Assembly (NCBI GenBank): GCA_014138725.1
Contig: JACJID010000001.1
Coordinates: 1,240,001 to 1,304,000 of the forward strand
DNA length: 64,000 nucleotides
Direction of reading: 5' to 3'
Source: Kutzneria viridogrisea
Lineage (GTDB): Bacteria > Actinomycetota > Actinomycetes > Mycobacteriales > Pseudonocardiaceae
Below, in pieces: positions 55,839-64,000 of this stretch. Under the pieces are notes generated by a model. The model made no database searches and was not told the origin of the DNA. It was given only the letters and a program-made list of their open reading frames with translations. The position numbers and the translations under genes were made by a program. Position 1 is the stretch's first letter. Each line of letters begins with the position of its first letter.

Positions 55839-56849
55839 ATGTTCGTGCGGATCACCGACACCTCCCTGCGCGACGGCTCGCACGCCAAGCGCCACCAGTT
55901 CACCGTCGAGGAGGTCGCCGCGGTCGTGGCCGCCCTGGACGGGGCGGGCGTGCCCGTGATCGAGGTCGCGCACGGGGACGGGCTCGGCGGCTCCTCCTTC
56001 GCCTACGGGTTCAGCCACACCCCGGAACAGGAGCTGATCAGGACCGCGGTGGCCACCGCACGGCGGGCCCGCATCGCGTTCCTGATGCTGCCCGGAGTGG
56101 GCGTCAAGGAGGACATCACCGTGGCCGCGGGCAACGGCGCGCAGGTCTGCCGGATCGCCACGCACTGCACCGAGGCCGACATCTCCGCGCAGCACTTCGG
56201 GCTGGCCCGCGAACTCGGGCTGGAGACGGTCGGCTTCCTGATGATGGCCCACTCCCAGCCGCCCGAGGTGCTGGCCGCCCAGGCGCGGATCATGGCCGAC
56301 GCGGGCTGCCAGTGCGTGTACGTGGTCGACTCCGCGGGCGCGCTCGTGCTGGACCAGGTGTCCGACCGCGTGGCGGCACTGGTGGCCGAACTCGGTGCGG
56401 ACGCGCAGGTCGGCTTCCACGGGCACGAGAACCTGGGACTGGGCGTGGCCAACTCGGTGCTGGCCGTGCGCGCGGGCGCCGCGCAGGTCGACGGCAGCGC
56501 GCGGCGGTTCGGCGCGGGCGCGGGCAACACGCCGGTGGAGGCGTTCGTCGGGGTGTGCGACAAGCTCGGTATCCAGACCGGAGTGGACTTCTTCGCGGTG
56601 GTGGACGCCGCGGAGGACGTGGTGCTGCCCACCATGCCCGAGGAGTGCCGCCTGGACCGGATGGCGCTGATCATGGGCTACGCCGGGGTGTACTCCAGCT
56701 TCCTCAAACACGCCTACCGGGTCGCCCAGCGCTACCAGGTGTCCGGGGCGGAGATCCTGGTCCGCGCCGGGGCGCGCAAGCTGGTCGGCGGCCAGGAGGA
56801 CCAGTTGGTGGACATCGCCCTGGAGATCGCGGCGGGCACCGCGTTGTAG
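55839..56849 (+). CDS. hsaF: 4-hydroxy-2-oxovalerate aldolase
   Basis: 336 residues of the DmpG/HsaF metal-dependent aldolases: [20 protein letters not shown] (metal and substrate Asp/Arg), [19 protein letters not shown], and the metal-binding [20 protein letters not shown]. It splits 4-hydroxy-2-oxoacids into pyruvate and an aldehyde that is passed to HsaG. It is the last recognisable catabolic gene of the operon; the next gene follows after 9 bp. Confidence 0.93.
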   Translation: MFVRITDTSLRDGSHAKRHQFTVEEVAAVVAALDGAGVPVIEVAHGDGLGGSSFAYGFSHTPEQELIRTAVATARRARIAFLMLPGVGVKEDITVAAGNGAQVCRIATHCTEADISAQHFGLARELGLETVGFLMMAHSQPPEVLAAQARIMADAGCQCVYVVDSAGALVLDQVSDRVAALVAELGADAQVGFHGHENLGLGVANSVLAVRAGAAQVDGSARRFGAGAGNTPVEAFVGVCDKLGIQTGVDFFAVVDAAEDVVLPTMPEECRLDRMALIMGYAGVYSSFLKHAYRVAQRYQVSGAEILVRAGARKLVGGQEDQLVDIALEIAAGTAL

Positions 56850-56858
56850 ATTTTTCCG

Positions 56859-57767
56859 GTGAGGATCGGTGTTTTCCTGCCCACCGTCGGACGGGGTCCC
56901 GGCGGCCAGCCCGGTGACGTGGCCGCCTGCGCGCGGCACGCCGAGCAGGCCGGGATCGACTCGGTGTGGGCCGGGGACCAGATCGTGGTCGGCTCGAACT
57001 CGCCCATGCTGGACGCGATGGTGACGCTGACCACGGCGGCCGCGGTCACCACCCGGTTGAAGGTCGGCTTCGGCGTGCTGATCCTGCCGCTGCGCCCGGT
57101 GGCCGCCGTGGCCAAGCAGATCGCCACCCTGCAACGGATCTCCGGGGACCGGCTGTTGCTCGGCGTGGGCTCCGGCGGCACCCCGCACGGGGTGTCCTCC
57201 TGGCAGGCGGTCGGGGTGCCACAGGGGGAGCGAGGCCGCCTCACCGACGCGGCCCTGGCCGTGCTGCCCGGCCTGGTGCGCGGGCAGCCGACCCGGCTGG
57301 CGCACCTGCCCGGCACGCCCACCGTCACCCTCGCGCCGGGCGCCACCATGCCGCCGGTGATCGTCGGCGGCACCGGCCGGGTGGCGATCCGCCGCACCCT
57401 GCAGTTCGGGGACGGCTGGTTCCCGTCCATGACCACCCCGGAGTCGGTGGCCGGGGTGGCCGCCATCCTGCGCGAGGGCGCCGCCGAACGCGGTCGGCCC
57501 GCCCCCGGCATCACCACCGGGGTCGTCGCCTCGCTCGGCCCCGGCGCGCCCAGCACCCAGGCCGTGGTGAACAGCCTGGCCCGCGGCTACAACCTGCCGC
57601 AGGACAAGGCGGCCTCGATCCCGGTCACCGGCGGGCCCGCCGAGGCCGCCGAACGCATGGCGGCGCACTTCGCGGTGGGCGCGGAGGAACTGGTCGTCAG
57701 CTTCGCGGGCAGCGACTGGTTCGACCAGATCGACCGCCTCGCCGAGGCCCGGCGTTTGCTCGGTTAG
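56859..57767 (+). CDS. LLM-class flavin-dependent oxidoreductase
   Basis: 302-residue luciferase-like protein: MRIGVFLPTVGRGPGGQPGD, GIDSVWAGDQIVVGSNSPML, LKVGFGVLILPLRPVAAVAK, ISGDRLLLGVGSGGTPHGVS and TMPPVIVGGTGRVAIRRTLQ. It lies 9 bp after hsaF with no promoter room, so it may be part of the steroid operon, although no clear ribosome-binding site precedes the GTG. Its architecture is the same subfamily as the 973-1869 gene in the biosynthetic cluster. Substrate unknown. Confidence 0.82.
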   Translation: MRIGVFLPTVGRGPGGQPGDVAACARHAEQAGIDSVWAGDQIVVGSNSPMLDAMVTLTTAAAVTTRLKVGFGVLILPLRPVAAVAKQIATLQRISGDRLLLGVGSGGTPHGVSSWQAVGVPQGERGRLTDAALAVLPGLVRGQPTRLAHLPGTPTVTLAPGATMPPVIVGGTGRVAIRRTLQFGDGWFPSMTTPESVAGVAAILREGAAERGRPAPGITTGVVASLGPGAPSTQAVVNSLARGYNLPQDKAASIPVTGGPAEAAERMAAHFAVGAEELVVSFAGSDWFDQIDRLAEARRLLG

Positions 57768-58537
57768 GGAATCTCCCACGGGGCCTTCGGCAGCACGCTG
57801 CCCGTCTCCAGCAGGGACTTCAGGTTGGACAGCACGGCGCCCCACCCGCTGGTGATGCCGCGCAGTTCGTCCTCGTCGGCGAGGTCCTCGTGGGTCACCG
57901 TCAACCGCACCACGCCCTCGTGCGCGGCGATGTCGAAGGTCACCCGCGAGGTGCGCTCCGGCACCTCGTCGCCCGGCGGCGCCCAGCTGGTCACCAGCTT
58001 GCGCGGGGGCTCGCTGACCAGCACCTCGCCCACCACGTCGGGGATTCCCGTGCCGTCCGTGCGCTGGTGTTCCCACCGCGAGCCGACCTGCCAGTCCGAC
58101 ACGTTGTGGTGGCCCCAGTACTGGCCGGTCAGCTCGGCATCGGTCAGCGCCTGCCAGACCTTCTCCGGGGTGCTCTCGATGTAGGTCACGTACACGTAGT
58201 TGGGCCGGTCACCCATGTCCTGTCCCTCCGCTCGTCGTTTCACGGCGCTGAGCACCCGCAGGCGCGGCCGTTCGAACTTGTCGATCCACCGCTCCTGGAT
58301 CTCGTGCAGCGGCACTGGGTTGAGGTAGTGCAGCTTCTCCCGGCCGCGCCGCACCGTGCTGATCAAGTTCGCCTGCTCCAGCAGGCCGAGGTGCTGCGTG
58401 GCCGACTGCCTGGTCATGCCGAGGTGTTCGCACAGCTCGCCCAGGGTCTGCCCGTTCTGCTCGTGCAGCCGGTCCAGCAGGTACCGCCTGGTCTGGTCCG
58501 CCAGGGCCTTGAACACCAAGTCCAGCTCAGATCGCAC
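57764..58537 (-). CDS. ArsR regulator fused to an SRPBCC (AHSA1) domain
   Basis: 257 residues. Residues 1-100 are an ArsR-type winged helix (LVFKALADQTRRYLLDRLHE, LGMTRQSATQHLGLLEQANL). Residues 110-255 are an AHSA1/SRPBCC ligand-binding domain (VYVTYIESTPEKVWQALTDA, DPxP-like VVGEVLVSEPPRKLVTSWAP). Such pairs are usually two adjacent genes; here they are one polypeptide, so the hydrophobic pocket may act as the sensor for the DNA-binding part. Its stop overlaps the convergent LLM gene by 4 bp. Confidence 0.85.
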   Translation of the reverse strand: MRSELDLVFKALADQTRRYLLDRLHEQNGQTLGELCEHLGMTRQSATQHLGLLEQANLISTVRRGREKLHYLNPVPLHEIQERWIDKFERPRLRVLSAVKRRAEGQDMGDRPNYVYVTYIESTPEKVWQALTDAELTGQYWGHHNVSDWQVGSRWEHQRTDGTGIPDVVGEVLVSEPPRKLVTSWAPPGDEVPERTSRVTFDIAAHEGVVRLTVTHEDLADEDELRGITSGWGAVLSNLKSLLETGSVLPKAPWEIP

Positions 58538-58616
58538 ACCCTAAGTTAGGCAGGCAAATGCCTGCATGTCAAGTCTGGACGAGCGAAGACCGCCGAGTTC
58601 GCACACGATGGGAGCC

Positions 58617-59903
58617 ATGTCGCGTGCACTGCTCGCAGCCGTCGTGCCGTTCGTGCTGCTCACCGCCGCCGTGCCCAGCGTGGCCGCCCCGCTGCCCGGC
58701 GGACTGGGCCCGTGCGCCGGACCGGCCTGCCCCGGCACGTTCCCGCCGGTCAACAACGGGCCGTTCACCGGGCGTGACGAAGCGATCAACGTGTTCGTCG
58801 GCGGCACCTTCGCCGTGCGCGGCGGTGCCGCCGAGGCGGAGGGCAAGGTCGTGGTCGGCGGCGGGTTCGACCTGGCCAAGGACCCCGGCGGATCCGCCGT
58901 CTACAACATCGGCATCGTCGGCGTCGGCTCCCGCGTGCCCCCACCCGAGGGCTCCGACTTCCTGACCACCGGCGGATCCGTCACGGTCGCCACCGGACAG
59001 CGGCTGCTCGCCGACGGGGGAGTGGTCCGCCACGCCGGTCCGGCCACGGGCACCATCACCGGCAAGTCCGTGCAGGACAGCGCCGCGTTCGCCGGGTTCG
59101 CCCCGCTGACGGCCCAGCTCCAGGCGGCCAGCACCTGTTACGCCACCAGCGCGGCCACCGGTACCGCGGTGAACCAGGGCCACCAGACCCTGTTCACCGG
59201 CGACGGGCACTCCGCGCTACAGGTCTTCACCGTGGACTTCGACCTGGTCGGCAGCGGCGGCGGTCAGCAGGGCATCGCCTTCACGGGCATCCCGGCCGGC
59301 GCCACCGTGCTGGTCAACCTGACCGGTGACGCCCGGAAGATCGTCACCTACACAGGTGGTCTTGACGATACCGATCCGGTCAACGCGTTGCGGCCGAGGC
59401 TGCTGTGGAACTTCCCGACCGCCACCTCGGTGACGATCGGCGGCCTGTCCCAGTTCCAGGGCAGCATCCTGGTCGGCAACCCAGGCAGCACGACGACCGT
59501 CACCTCGCCGGGCACGGCCGGGCGGCTGTTCACCACCGGCTCGCTCACCCACGGCGGATCCACCAACAAGGGGCAGGAATTGCACGCCTACCCGTTCACC
59601 GGTGACCTGCCGACCTGCGCGAGCCCGCCCACGACCACCACCACGACCACGCCGCCCACGACGACTCCTACTTCGACTCCTACTTCGACTCCGACGACTT
59701 CGGGCACGTCGGACAGCACGTCGACCACGCCGAGCTTGCCACTGACGACAACGACGAACGTGGCCCCGCCGGTGGACAGCGACTCCTCGTCGGGGCTCGC
59801 CAGCACCGGCGCCGACGTCGGCTGGCTGACCCTGATCGGCGCCCTGTTCGTGATCGGTGGGGCACTCGTCACCGTGCTGGTCCGCCGCCGCAGGCAGCAC
59901 TGA
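58617..59903 (+). CDS. Choice-of-anchor A surface protein with sortase signal
   Basis: 428 residues: a Sec signal ([20 protein letters not shown]), a choice-of-anchor-A beta-domain ([60 protein letters not shown]) and a Thr/Pro/Ser linker at about 340-390. The end has LASTG followed by a membrane helix ([20 protein letters not shown]) and RRRRQH. LASTG fits the LAxTG motif of class E sortases, so it should be covalently attached to the cell wall. ATG 58617 is chosen over upstream frames because the signal peptide begins there. Function on the surface is unknown. Confidence 0.85.
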   Translation: MSRALLAAVVPFVLLTAAVPSVAAPLPGGLGPCAGPACPGTFPPVNNGPFTGRDEAINVFVGGTFAVRGGAAEAEGKVVVGGGFDLAKDPGGSAVYNIGIVGVGSRVPPPEGSDFLTTGGSVTVATGQRLLADGGVVRHAGPATGTITGKSVQDSAAFAGFAPLTAQLQAASTCYATSAATGTAVNQGHQTLFTGDGHSALQVFTVDFDLVGSGGGQQGIAFTGIPAGATVLVNLTGDARKIVTYTGGLDDTDPVNALRPRLLWNFPTATSVTIGGLSQFQGSILVGNPGSTTTVTSPGTAGRLFTTGSLTHGGSTNKGQELHAYPFTGDLPTCASPPTTTTTTTPPTTTPTSTPTSTPTTSGTSDSTSTTPSLPLTTTTNVAPPVDSDSSSGLASTGADVGWLTLIGALFVIGGALVTVLVRRRRQH

Positions 59904-60144
59904 GCGGGGTTCGTGGTCGGCTGGGCGGGATTCGCGGTCCGGTGTGTGGGACTCGGGTTCGGCTGAGCGGGGTTCGGGCTTGGCTGGGCGGGACTCGTGG
60001 TCCGGTGGGCGGGGTTCGTCGCCGGGTCAACGGGACTCGCGATGCTCTGGCGGGACTCGCGCTCCCGTGAGCGGGATTCGTGCACCGGTGAGCGGGACTC
60101 GCGCTCCCGTGGGCGGGACTCGCGGCCCCGTGGGCGGGACTCGC
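59902..60144. repeat. 21-bp degenerate tandem repeat array
   Basis: About 12 tandem units of 20-21 bp with the core GGCGGGACTCGCG fill the space between the surface-protein stop and the BPL_N gene stop. Early units are degenerate (GGGGTTCG, GGATTCG) and later ones are closer to GCGGGACTCGCGCTCCCGT. Frames through it give 7-residue peptide repeats because 21 is a multiple of 3; I do not regard them as genes. Confidence 0.8.
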
Positions 60145-60148
60145 CGGG

Positions 60149-60934
60149 TCAAGGCGCCAGCGTGGTCTGGATCAGGTCGTAGCCGAGGTCGGGGCGTATG
60201 CCGTCGGGGTTGGCCAAGCCCGAGGTGTACCAGCTCTTGTCGGCCTCCGGGTGCGGCCCGACCAGTCCGATCCGGCCCGCCCCGCACCCGGCCACCACGG
60301 CCGCCGGCTCACCGTTGTCGTAGGTGGCCAGCACGGTCGCGGCGGCCCCGGCGTCCAGCTTGAACACGGGCCCGTCCTGGAAGAACATGTGCCGCCTCGC
60401 CCCGCGCCAGGTCACGCTGACCACCGCGTCGTCGGTGTCGCGCACACTGGCGTGCCGGGTGCTGATGTACTGGCTGGTGTTGCCCGGCAGCAGGCCGAAA
60501 CCCGGTGTCGCGGCGGCGAGGTAGGCCCCCAGGCAGAAGCCCAGGTAGTGCCCGCCCGCCTTGACCCAGCCCCGGATGTCCTCGGCGTGCTCGCGCATCC
60601 TGTGCCACGCGGACTCGACGCTGCCACCGCCGGGTTGGGCGTACACCTTCGCGGTGGCCAGGCTGGCCGCCGACAGCCGCACGTCCTCCTTCGGCCCGCA
60701 GTAGACGGCGCGGAACGGGGTCGGGCAGTTCTCCAGCAGGGTGGCCACCGACTCCGAGCAGCCGGAGCAGGACGCGGGCCCGCGGTAGACCAGCGCCACC
60801 GGCCGGACCGCGGGCGGGGCGGGCGGCTGCCCTCCGCACGCGGCCAGCCCGGCGAGCAGGCCCACGCCGCCCGCGGCGATCAGGAAGTCGCGCCGCGAGC
60901 GCCCCGCACCCCGGCAACCCCGGCAGTCGGCCAT
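60149..60934 (-). CDS. Exported lipoprotein with BPL_N (class I amidotransferase-like) domain
   Basis: 261 residues. The leader has a twin-Arg (RSRRDFLIAAGGVGLLAG) and a lipobox ending LAACGG, so it is probably a Tat lipoprotein. The body is the BPL_N fold: VALVYRGPASCSGCSESVAT, AKVYAQPGGGSVESAWHRMR, HYLGFCLGAYLAAATPGFGL with a nucleophile-elbow Cys, and GRIGLVGPHPEADKSWYT. GGAGG precedes the ATG at 60934. It is a paralogue of the 62094 protein (cytoplasmic form). The reaction is not known. Confidence 0.82.
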   Translation of the reverse strand: MADCRGCRGAGRSRRDFLIAAGGVGLLAGLAACGGQPPAPPAVRPVALVYRGPASCSGCSESVATLLENCPTPFRAVYCGPKEDVRLSAASLATAKVYAQPGGGSVESAWHRMREHAEDIRGWVKAGGHYLGFCLGAYLAAATPGFGLLPGNTSQYISTRHASVRDTDDAVVSVTWRGARRHMFFQDGPVFKLDAGAAATVLATYDNGEPAAVVAGCGAGRIGLVGPHPEADKSWYTSGLANPDGIRPDLGYDLIQTTLAP

Positions 60935-62097
60935 CTCGTCAACCTCCTTCTCGCCAGGTTGGCCACCGCGGTGACCAGCGACTCCAACGGCCCACGCCCG
61001 GCGGTGGCCCGCCAGGCCAGACCGATCAGCAGCGCGACGAGCACCTGAAGGGCGTACCCGGTGCCCGGGTCGTAGACGTCGTAGTCGGAGTTGATGAACA
61101 TGATGTGCGCCGTGTACAGGGTGAGCGTCATGCTGCCCGCCGCGGCCAGCGGGGTCTGCACCGCCCACACCACGCGGCGCGCTACAGGCCAGGTGAGGCG
61201 GGTCAGCAGCAGCATCGCGCCCAGCAGACCGGCCGCCGCGCCCGCCGTACCGGCCAGGTCCAGCGGGGTGCTCGTGTGCGGCGCGTTCACCGCGAGCCAC
61301 CACCACGAGCCCGGCGGCGTGGTGCCGTCCCCGCCCAGGGTGAGCAGCTCGTTCGTCTCGGGCACGGTGAGCGGGCTGTCCGGCTGCGCGATCCAGATGT
61401 GCGACAGGCCGCCCATCGGGTTCAGCAGCCACCAGGACGTGACGGCGGCCCCGACCGCGACCACGGCGCCGGAGACCAGCAGCCCCGCCGCGACGCCCAC
61501 CTTGGACAGGGTCAGGCGGCCGATGACCAGGCCCGTGCACAGGTAGGCCAGCCACGGGAAGGCCGGGTACTCGCCGGTGATCGTCAGTTCGGACAGCAAC
61601 GCCACGGGGTGGTGCAGCAGGTAGCCCAGGGTGGGGTTGGCCAGGCTCGGCTTGGGCAGGTCGGGCAGCCACAGGTGGGTCAGCACCGGGGCACCGGCCG
61701 TCACCGCCACGCCGAGGATCGCCACCAGCCAGGTCGGCAGGAACACCAGTGGCACGGCGAGCAGGAACAGCACGGCGTAGTACGGCAGGATCACCGCCCC
61801 CAGCTTGGCATCGGTGTAGCCCAGCAGCAGACCGATCGCACCGATGGCCAGCGCGCGGGCCACCAGGGCCGCCGCCGTGCCCAGTGCCGCCGGGCGGCGG
61901 ACCCGTGCCCGCCCGGTCATGAACGCGATGCCGACCCCGGCCAGCACGGCGAACGTGGCGGCCGCCCGGCCGCCGAAGACCGCGAACGCCAACGTCGGGC
62001 TGCCGTCCGGGTTCGACTCGTTCAGCGAGTGCACGGCCATCATGCCCAGCAGCGCCACGCCCCTGGCGGCGTCCACGCCGACCAGCCGCTTGTTCAC
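60880..62097 (-). CDS. Multi-pass membrane protein, DUF418/DUF1624 acyltransferase-like
   Basis: 405 residues with about 10 membrane helices. The N-terminus VNKRLVGVDAARGVALLGMM is the signature of the DUF1624/DUF418 group, related to acyltransferase-3 and heparan-glucosaminide N-acetyltransferase proteins. HSLNESNPDGSP carries the conserved first-loop His. GTG at 62097 overlaps the stop of the upstream BPL_N gene (GTGA). Its own 3' end runs 55 bp into the next gene. It probably moves an acyl or similar group across the membrane. Confidence 0.78.
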   Translation of the reverse strand: MNKRLVGVDAARGVALLGMMAVHSLNESNPDGSPTLAFAVFGGRAAATFAVLAGVGIAFMTGRARVRRPAALGTAAALVARALAIGAIGLLLGYTDAKLGAVILPYYAVLFLLAVPLVFLPTWLVAILGVAVTAGAPVLTHLWLPDLPKPSLANPTLGYLLHHPVALLSELTITGEYPAFPWLAYLCTGLVIGRLTLSKVGVAAGLLVSGAVVAVGAAVTSWWLLNPMGGLSHIWIAQPDSPLTVPETNELLTLGGDGTTPPGSWWWLAVNAPHTSTPLDLAGTAGAAAGLLGAMLLLTRLTWPVARRVVWAVQTPLAAAGSMTLTLYTAHIMFINSDYDVYDPGTGYALQVLVALLIGLAWRATAGRGPLESLVTAVANLARRRLTRWPTAGVAGVRGARGATS

Positions 62098-62750
62098 GGC
62101 GCCATCACCGCGTCCACCAGGTCGTGCCCGAGGTCCACACCGAGCCGGTCGGGGGTGTCCAGGCCGATGTCGGTGAACCAGTCCTCGGTGGCCTCCGGGT
62201 GCGGGCCGACCACGCCGACCCGCCCCTGCCCGAACGGGGTCACCAGCGCGGCCACCGTCTTGTTGCGGTAGGTGGCCAGCACGGTGCCCGGCGCGCCCCG
62301 CTCCAGCAGGAAGTGCGGGCCGTCCTGGAAGAACAGCACCCGCTTGTGACCCCGCCAGCGCACCTGGACCAGCGTGCTCTCGTCGGTGTCCAGACTTGCC
62401 TTGCGGGAGGCGATGTACTGGTCGGTGTCGCCGGGCAGCAGGCCGAAACCCGGTGTGGCGCCTGCCAAGTAGCCGCCGAGGCAGAAGCCCAGGTACCTGC
62501 CGCCCGCCCGGACGAACTCGCGGATCGCGCCCCGCTGCTTGCGCAGGTGCGGGTAGGCGTCCTCGAGTTCGCCGCCGCCGGGCTGGGCGTAGACCGTGGC
62601 GGACCCGAGCGTCTCCGGGGTCAGCTTCAGCTTCTCCTTGGGCCCGGTGTACCGGACCTCGAAGTCCCAGCTGCTGCTCGCCAGCAACTCGGCGACCGCC
62701 TCGGGGCAGCCCGGCAGCGAGGCCGGTCCGCGGTAGACCAGCGCCCTCAT
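62094..62750 (-). CDS. BPL_N-domain protein (class I amidotransferase-like)
   Basis: 218 residues, no signal peptide: MRALVYRGPASLPGCPEAVA, ATVYAQPGGGELEDAYPHLR, YLGFCLGGYLAGATPGFGLL and GRVGVVGPHPEATEDWFTDI. It is plainly homologous to the exported 60149 protein. ATG at 62750 overlaps the stop of the upstream NRPS-terminal-domain gene (ATGA). The catalytic Cys lies in GFCLGGY. The N-terminal domain of biotin-protein ligases gives the family name, but no biotin chemistry is implied. Confidence 0.82.
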   Translation of the reverse strand: MRALVYRGPASLPGCPEAVAELLASSSWDFEVRYTGPKEKLKLTPETLGSATVYAQPGGGELEDAYPHLRKQRGAIREFVRAGGRYLGFCLGGYLAGATPGFGLLPGDTDQYIASRKASLDTDESTLVQVRWRGHKRVLFFQDGPHFLLERGAPGTVLATYRNKTVAALVTPFGQGRVGVVGPHPEATEDWFTDIGLDTPDRLGVDLGHDLVDAVMAP

Positions 62751-64000
62751 CGCGCACCCGCCCGCACCAGGCCGCGGTCGCGGATCACCCGCCACAACCG
62801 TGGACGGCGTGCCCCGGGCCGCACGGGGACCGACTCCTCGTCCTCCAGCACGCCCTGGGCCGGGATGCCCCGCCAGCGCGAGCCGGAGGGCAGGTGCTCG
62901 CCCTTCATCAGCAGGGACAGCGAACCCAGCGAGACCCCGGCGCCGACCACGGCGTCGTAGAGCACGATCGCCCTGGTGCCGACCGTGGCCCCGGCCTCGA
63001 CGGTCACCTGCGACATCTTCATCACGCGGTCCTCGAACAGGTGTGTCTGCAAGGAGACCTGTGTGCCGACCACCGCGTCATCGCCGATCCGGACCAAGTC
63101 GAACTCCGTGAGGTAGGTGGTGCCGATCCAGGTGCGGCGGCCGATGCTGGCCCCGAACCACCGCAGCACCGGCGGCAGGAAAGGGGTGCCCACGAGCATG
63201 CCGACCCCGGCGGGCACCGCGGCGGCCTCGAACATGCCGGTGACGAACTCCGAGCGGCGCACGAACGGGCTCCACAGCGGCTCGACCCTGGGCCGGTACG
63301 CGCCGATGAGGTTGCGCTTGATCGCCGCGCAGTAGGCGATCACCGCCAGGCCCGCCGCGATCGCCACGAACGGCGAGACCAGCGCGGGCACCGGCAGGTC
63401 GCGGCCCTGGGCCAGGCCGGACAGGGCCAGCAGGTACAGGTAGAAGCTGACGCCGAGCACCGAGGCGGGCAGGGTGGCGCGGAAGAACTCCACGGCCAAC
63501 CGGTGCAGCACCACCTTCAGCGGGGGCTGGAAGGTCTCCGCCTCGGAGAAGGAACCGCTGTCCTGCCGCTGCGGCAGGTGCATCGCGGGCGACCCGAGCC
63601 AGGAGGTGCCCCCGGGCACACCCGCGGGCGGCGGCACGGTGCTCACGCCGACCAGGGAGCCGTCGCCGAGTTCGGTGCCCGCGGGCACGAACGCGGCGTT
63701 GCCGACGAAGGCGCGCTGGCCCACGCTGGTGGGCAGCAGGGTGAACCGGCCGTTGGCGAAGGTCGCCGCGCCGATGCTTGCCATGTCGGCCACGAAGCTC
63801 TCGTCCCCCAGGGTGAGCAGGTCCGGGTCGAGGTGCGCGGCCGTGGAGACCTCCGCGCGCTTGCCGACCGTCGCCCCCAGCAAACGCAGCCACGGCACGG
63901 TGTAGAGCGTGGCGTACAGCGAGTTGGTGAACATCAGGCTGAACTCCAGCAGCTTGTCCGCCACCCACTTGCGCATGCCCAGGCCCGAACGCATCGGGTG
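62747..64000 (-). CDS. C-terminal region of a Pls/PosA-type NRPS-like protein (5' end beyond window)
   Basis: The frame is open to the right window edge. The visible 417 residues match the NRPS terminal domain of unknown function (TIGR02353). A left-handed beta-helix of hexapeptides (VGKRAEVSTAAHLDPDLLTL, GDESFVADMASIGAATFANG, VGQRAFVGNAAFVPAGTELG) is followed by membrane helices (LGVSFYLYLLALSGLAQG, FVAIAAGLAVIAYCAAI) and a second beta-helix (IGRRTWIGTTYLTEFDLVRI, VEAGATVGTRAIVLYDAVVG). In epsilon-poly-lysine-synthetase-like enzymes this follows adenylation and carrier domains, which should lie to the right. A short stand-alone form starting at 63994 is possible but less likely. Confidence 0.75.
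   Translation of the reverse strand, partial: HPMRSGLGMRKWVADKLLEFSLMFTNSLYATLYTVPWLRLLGATVGKRAEVSTAAHLDPDLLTLGDESFVADMASIGAATFANGRFTLLPTSVGQRAFVGNAAFVPAGTELGDGSLVGVSTVPPPAGVPGGTSWLGSPAMHLPQRQDSGSFSEAETFQPPLKVVLHRLAVEFFRATLPASVLGVSFYLYLLALSGLAQGRDLPVPALVSPFVAIAAGLAVIAYCAAIKRNLIGAYRPRVEPLWSPFVRRSEFVTGMFEAAAVPAGVGMLVGTPFLPPVLRWFGASIGRRTWIGTTYLTEFDLVRIGDDAVVGTQVSLQTHLFEDRVMKMSQVTVEAGATVGTRAIVLYDAVVGAGVSLGSLSLLMKGEHLPSGSRWRGIPAQGVLEDEESVPVRPGARRPRLWRVIRDRGLVRAGAR

Noticed and set aside
59902-60144. Possible CRISPR array
   Set aside because: Units are contiguous with no unique spacers and there are no cas genes.
59857-60363. Open frame encoding heptapeptide repeats across the 21-bp array
   Set aside because: The repeats follow from the 21-bp period in every frame, and the frame runs into the well-supported BPL_N gene on the other strand.

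Overview
This is high-GC actinomycete DNA. Several features point to the Pseudonocardiaceae (an Amycolatopsis, Saccharothrix or Crossiella type of organism): a KstR-type steroid-degradation locus, a MhuD-like haem oxygenase, many GTG starts, and ~53-bp intergenic palindromes that I associate with that family. The genus cannot be fixed from the sequence.

Positions 1-22.6 kb carry one side of a specialised-metabolite cluster, probably for an acylated, glycosylated and carbamoylated aromatic polyketide. It holds a fully reducing iterative type I PKS (KS-AT-DH-ER-KR-ACP, no thioesterase) paired with a KASIII/CerJ-like acyltransferase, a didomain aromatase/cyclase, and a PF04199 cyclase. It also holds an FAD monooxygenase, two luciferase-like oxidoreductases, an O-methyltransferase, a short-chain reductase, two macrolide-type glycosyltransferases, a sugar epimerase/reductase, an alpha/beta hydrolase and a NodU/CmcH carbamoyltransferase. 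The type II minimal PKS and most deoxysugar genes are absent and presumably lie left of the window. A PH-domain membrane pair (YdbS/YdbT-like) sits inside the cluster.

Positions 22.7-25.4 kb are a scar: an HNH endonuclease tail, a C-terminal transposase fragment, one intact IS with terminal inverted repeats, then an N-terminal fragment of a different transposase. Positions 25.5-33.9 kb hold a minus-strand set of conflict/signalling genes: an HNH-TIR fusion, two STAND NTPases with C-terminal repeats, and a SEFIR protein. A WD40 remnant is divergent from it. This is the best candidate for an undescribed (immune-type) system. The region ends near a tRNA-Pro(GGG).

Positions 35-47.8 kb are mostly metabolic: a molybdenum hydroxylase (IorB/IorA type) with a PucR regulator, a GH64 glucanase, an NCS1 permease, a ROK regulator with its operator, DUF1479 and a COG0523 GTPase. 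An ATP-grasp enzyme, a MhuD-like haem oxygenase, a palindrome-rich spacer and IPP isomerase follow. Positions 47.9-50.3 kb carry an XRE/DUF2975 pair, a DUF1348 protein and an FAD monooxygenase behind a doubled dyad operator. Positions 50.3-56.8 kb are a cholesterol-catabolism locus in the mycobacterial kstD/hsaEGF layout around a KstR box. Positions 56.9-64 kb hold a flavin oxidoreductase, an ArsR-SRPBCC fusion, a cell-wall-anchored protein, a 21-bp tandem repeat, and a coupled operon: an NRPS-terminal-domain protein running off the window, two BPL_N proteins and a membrane protein.
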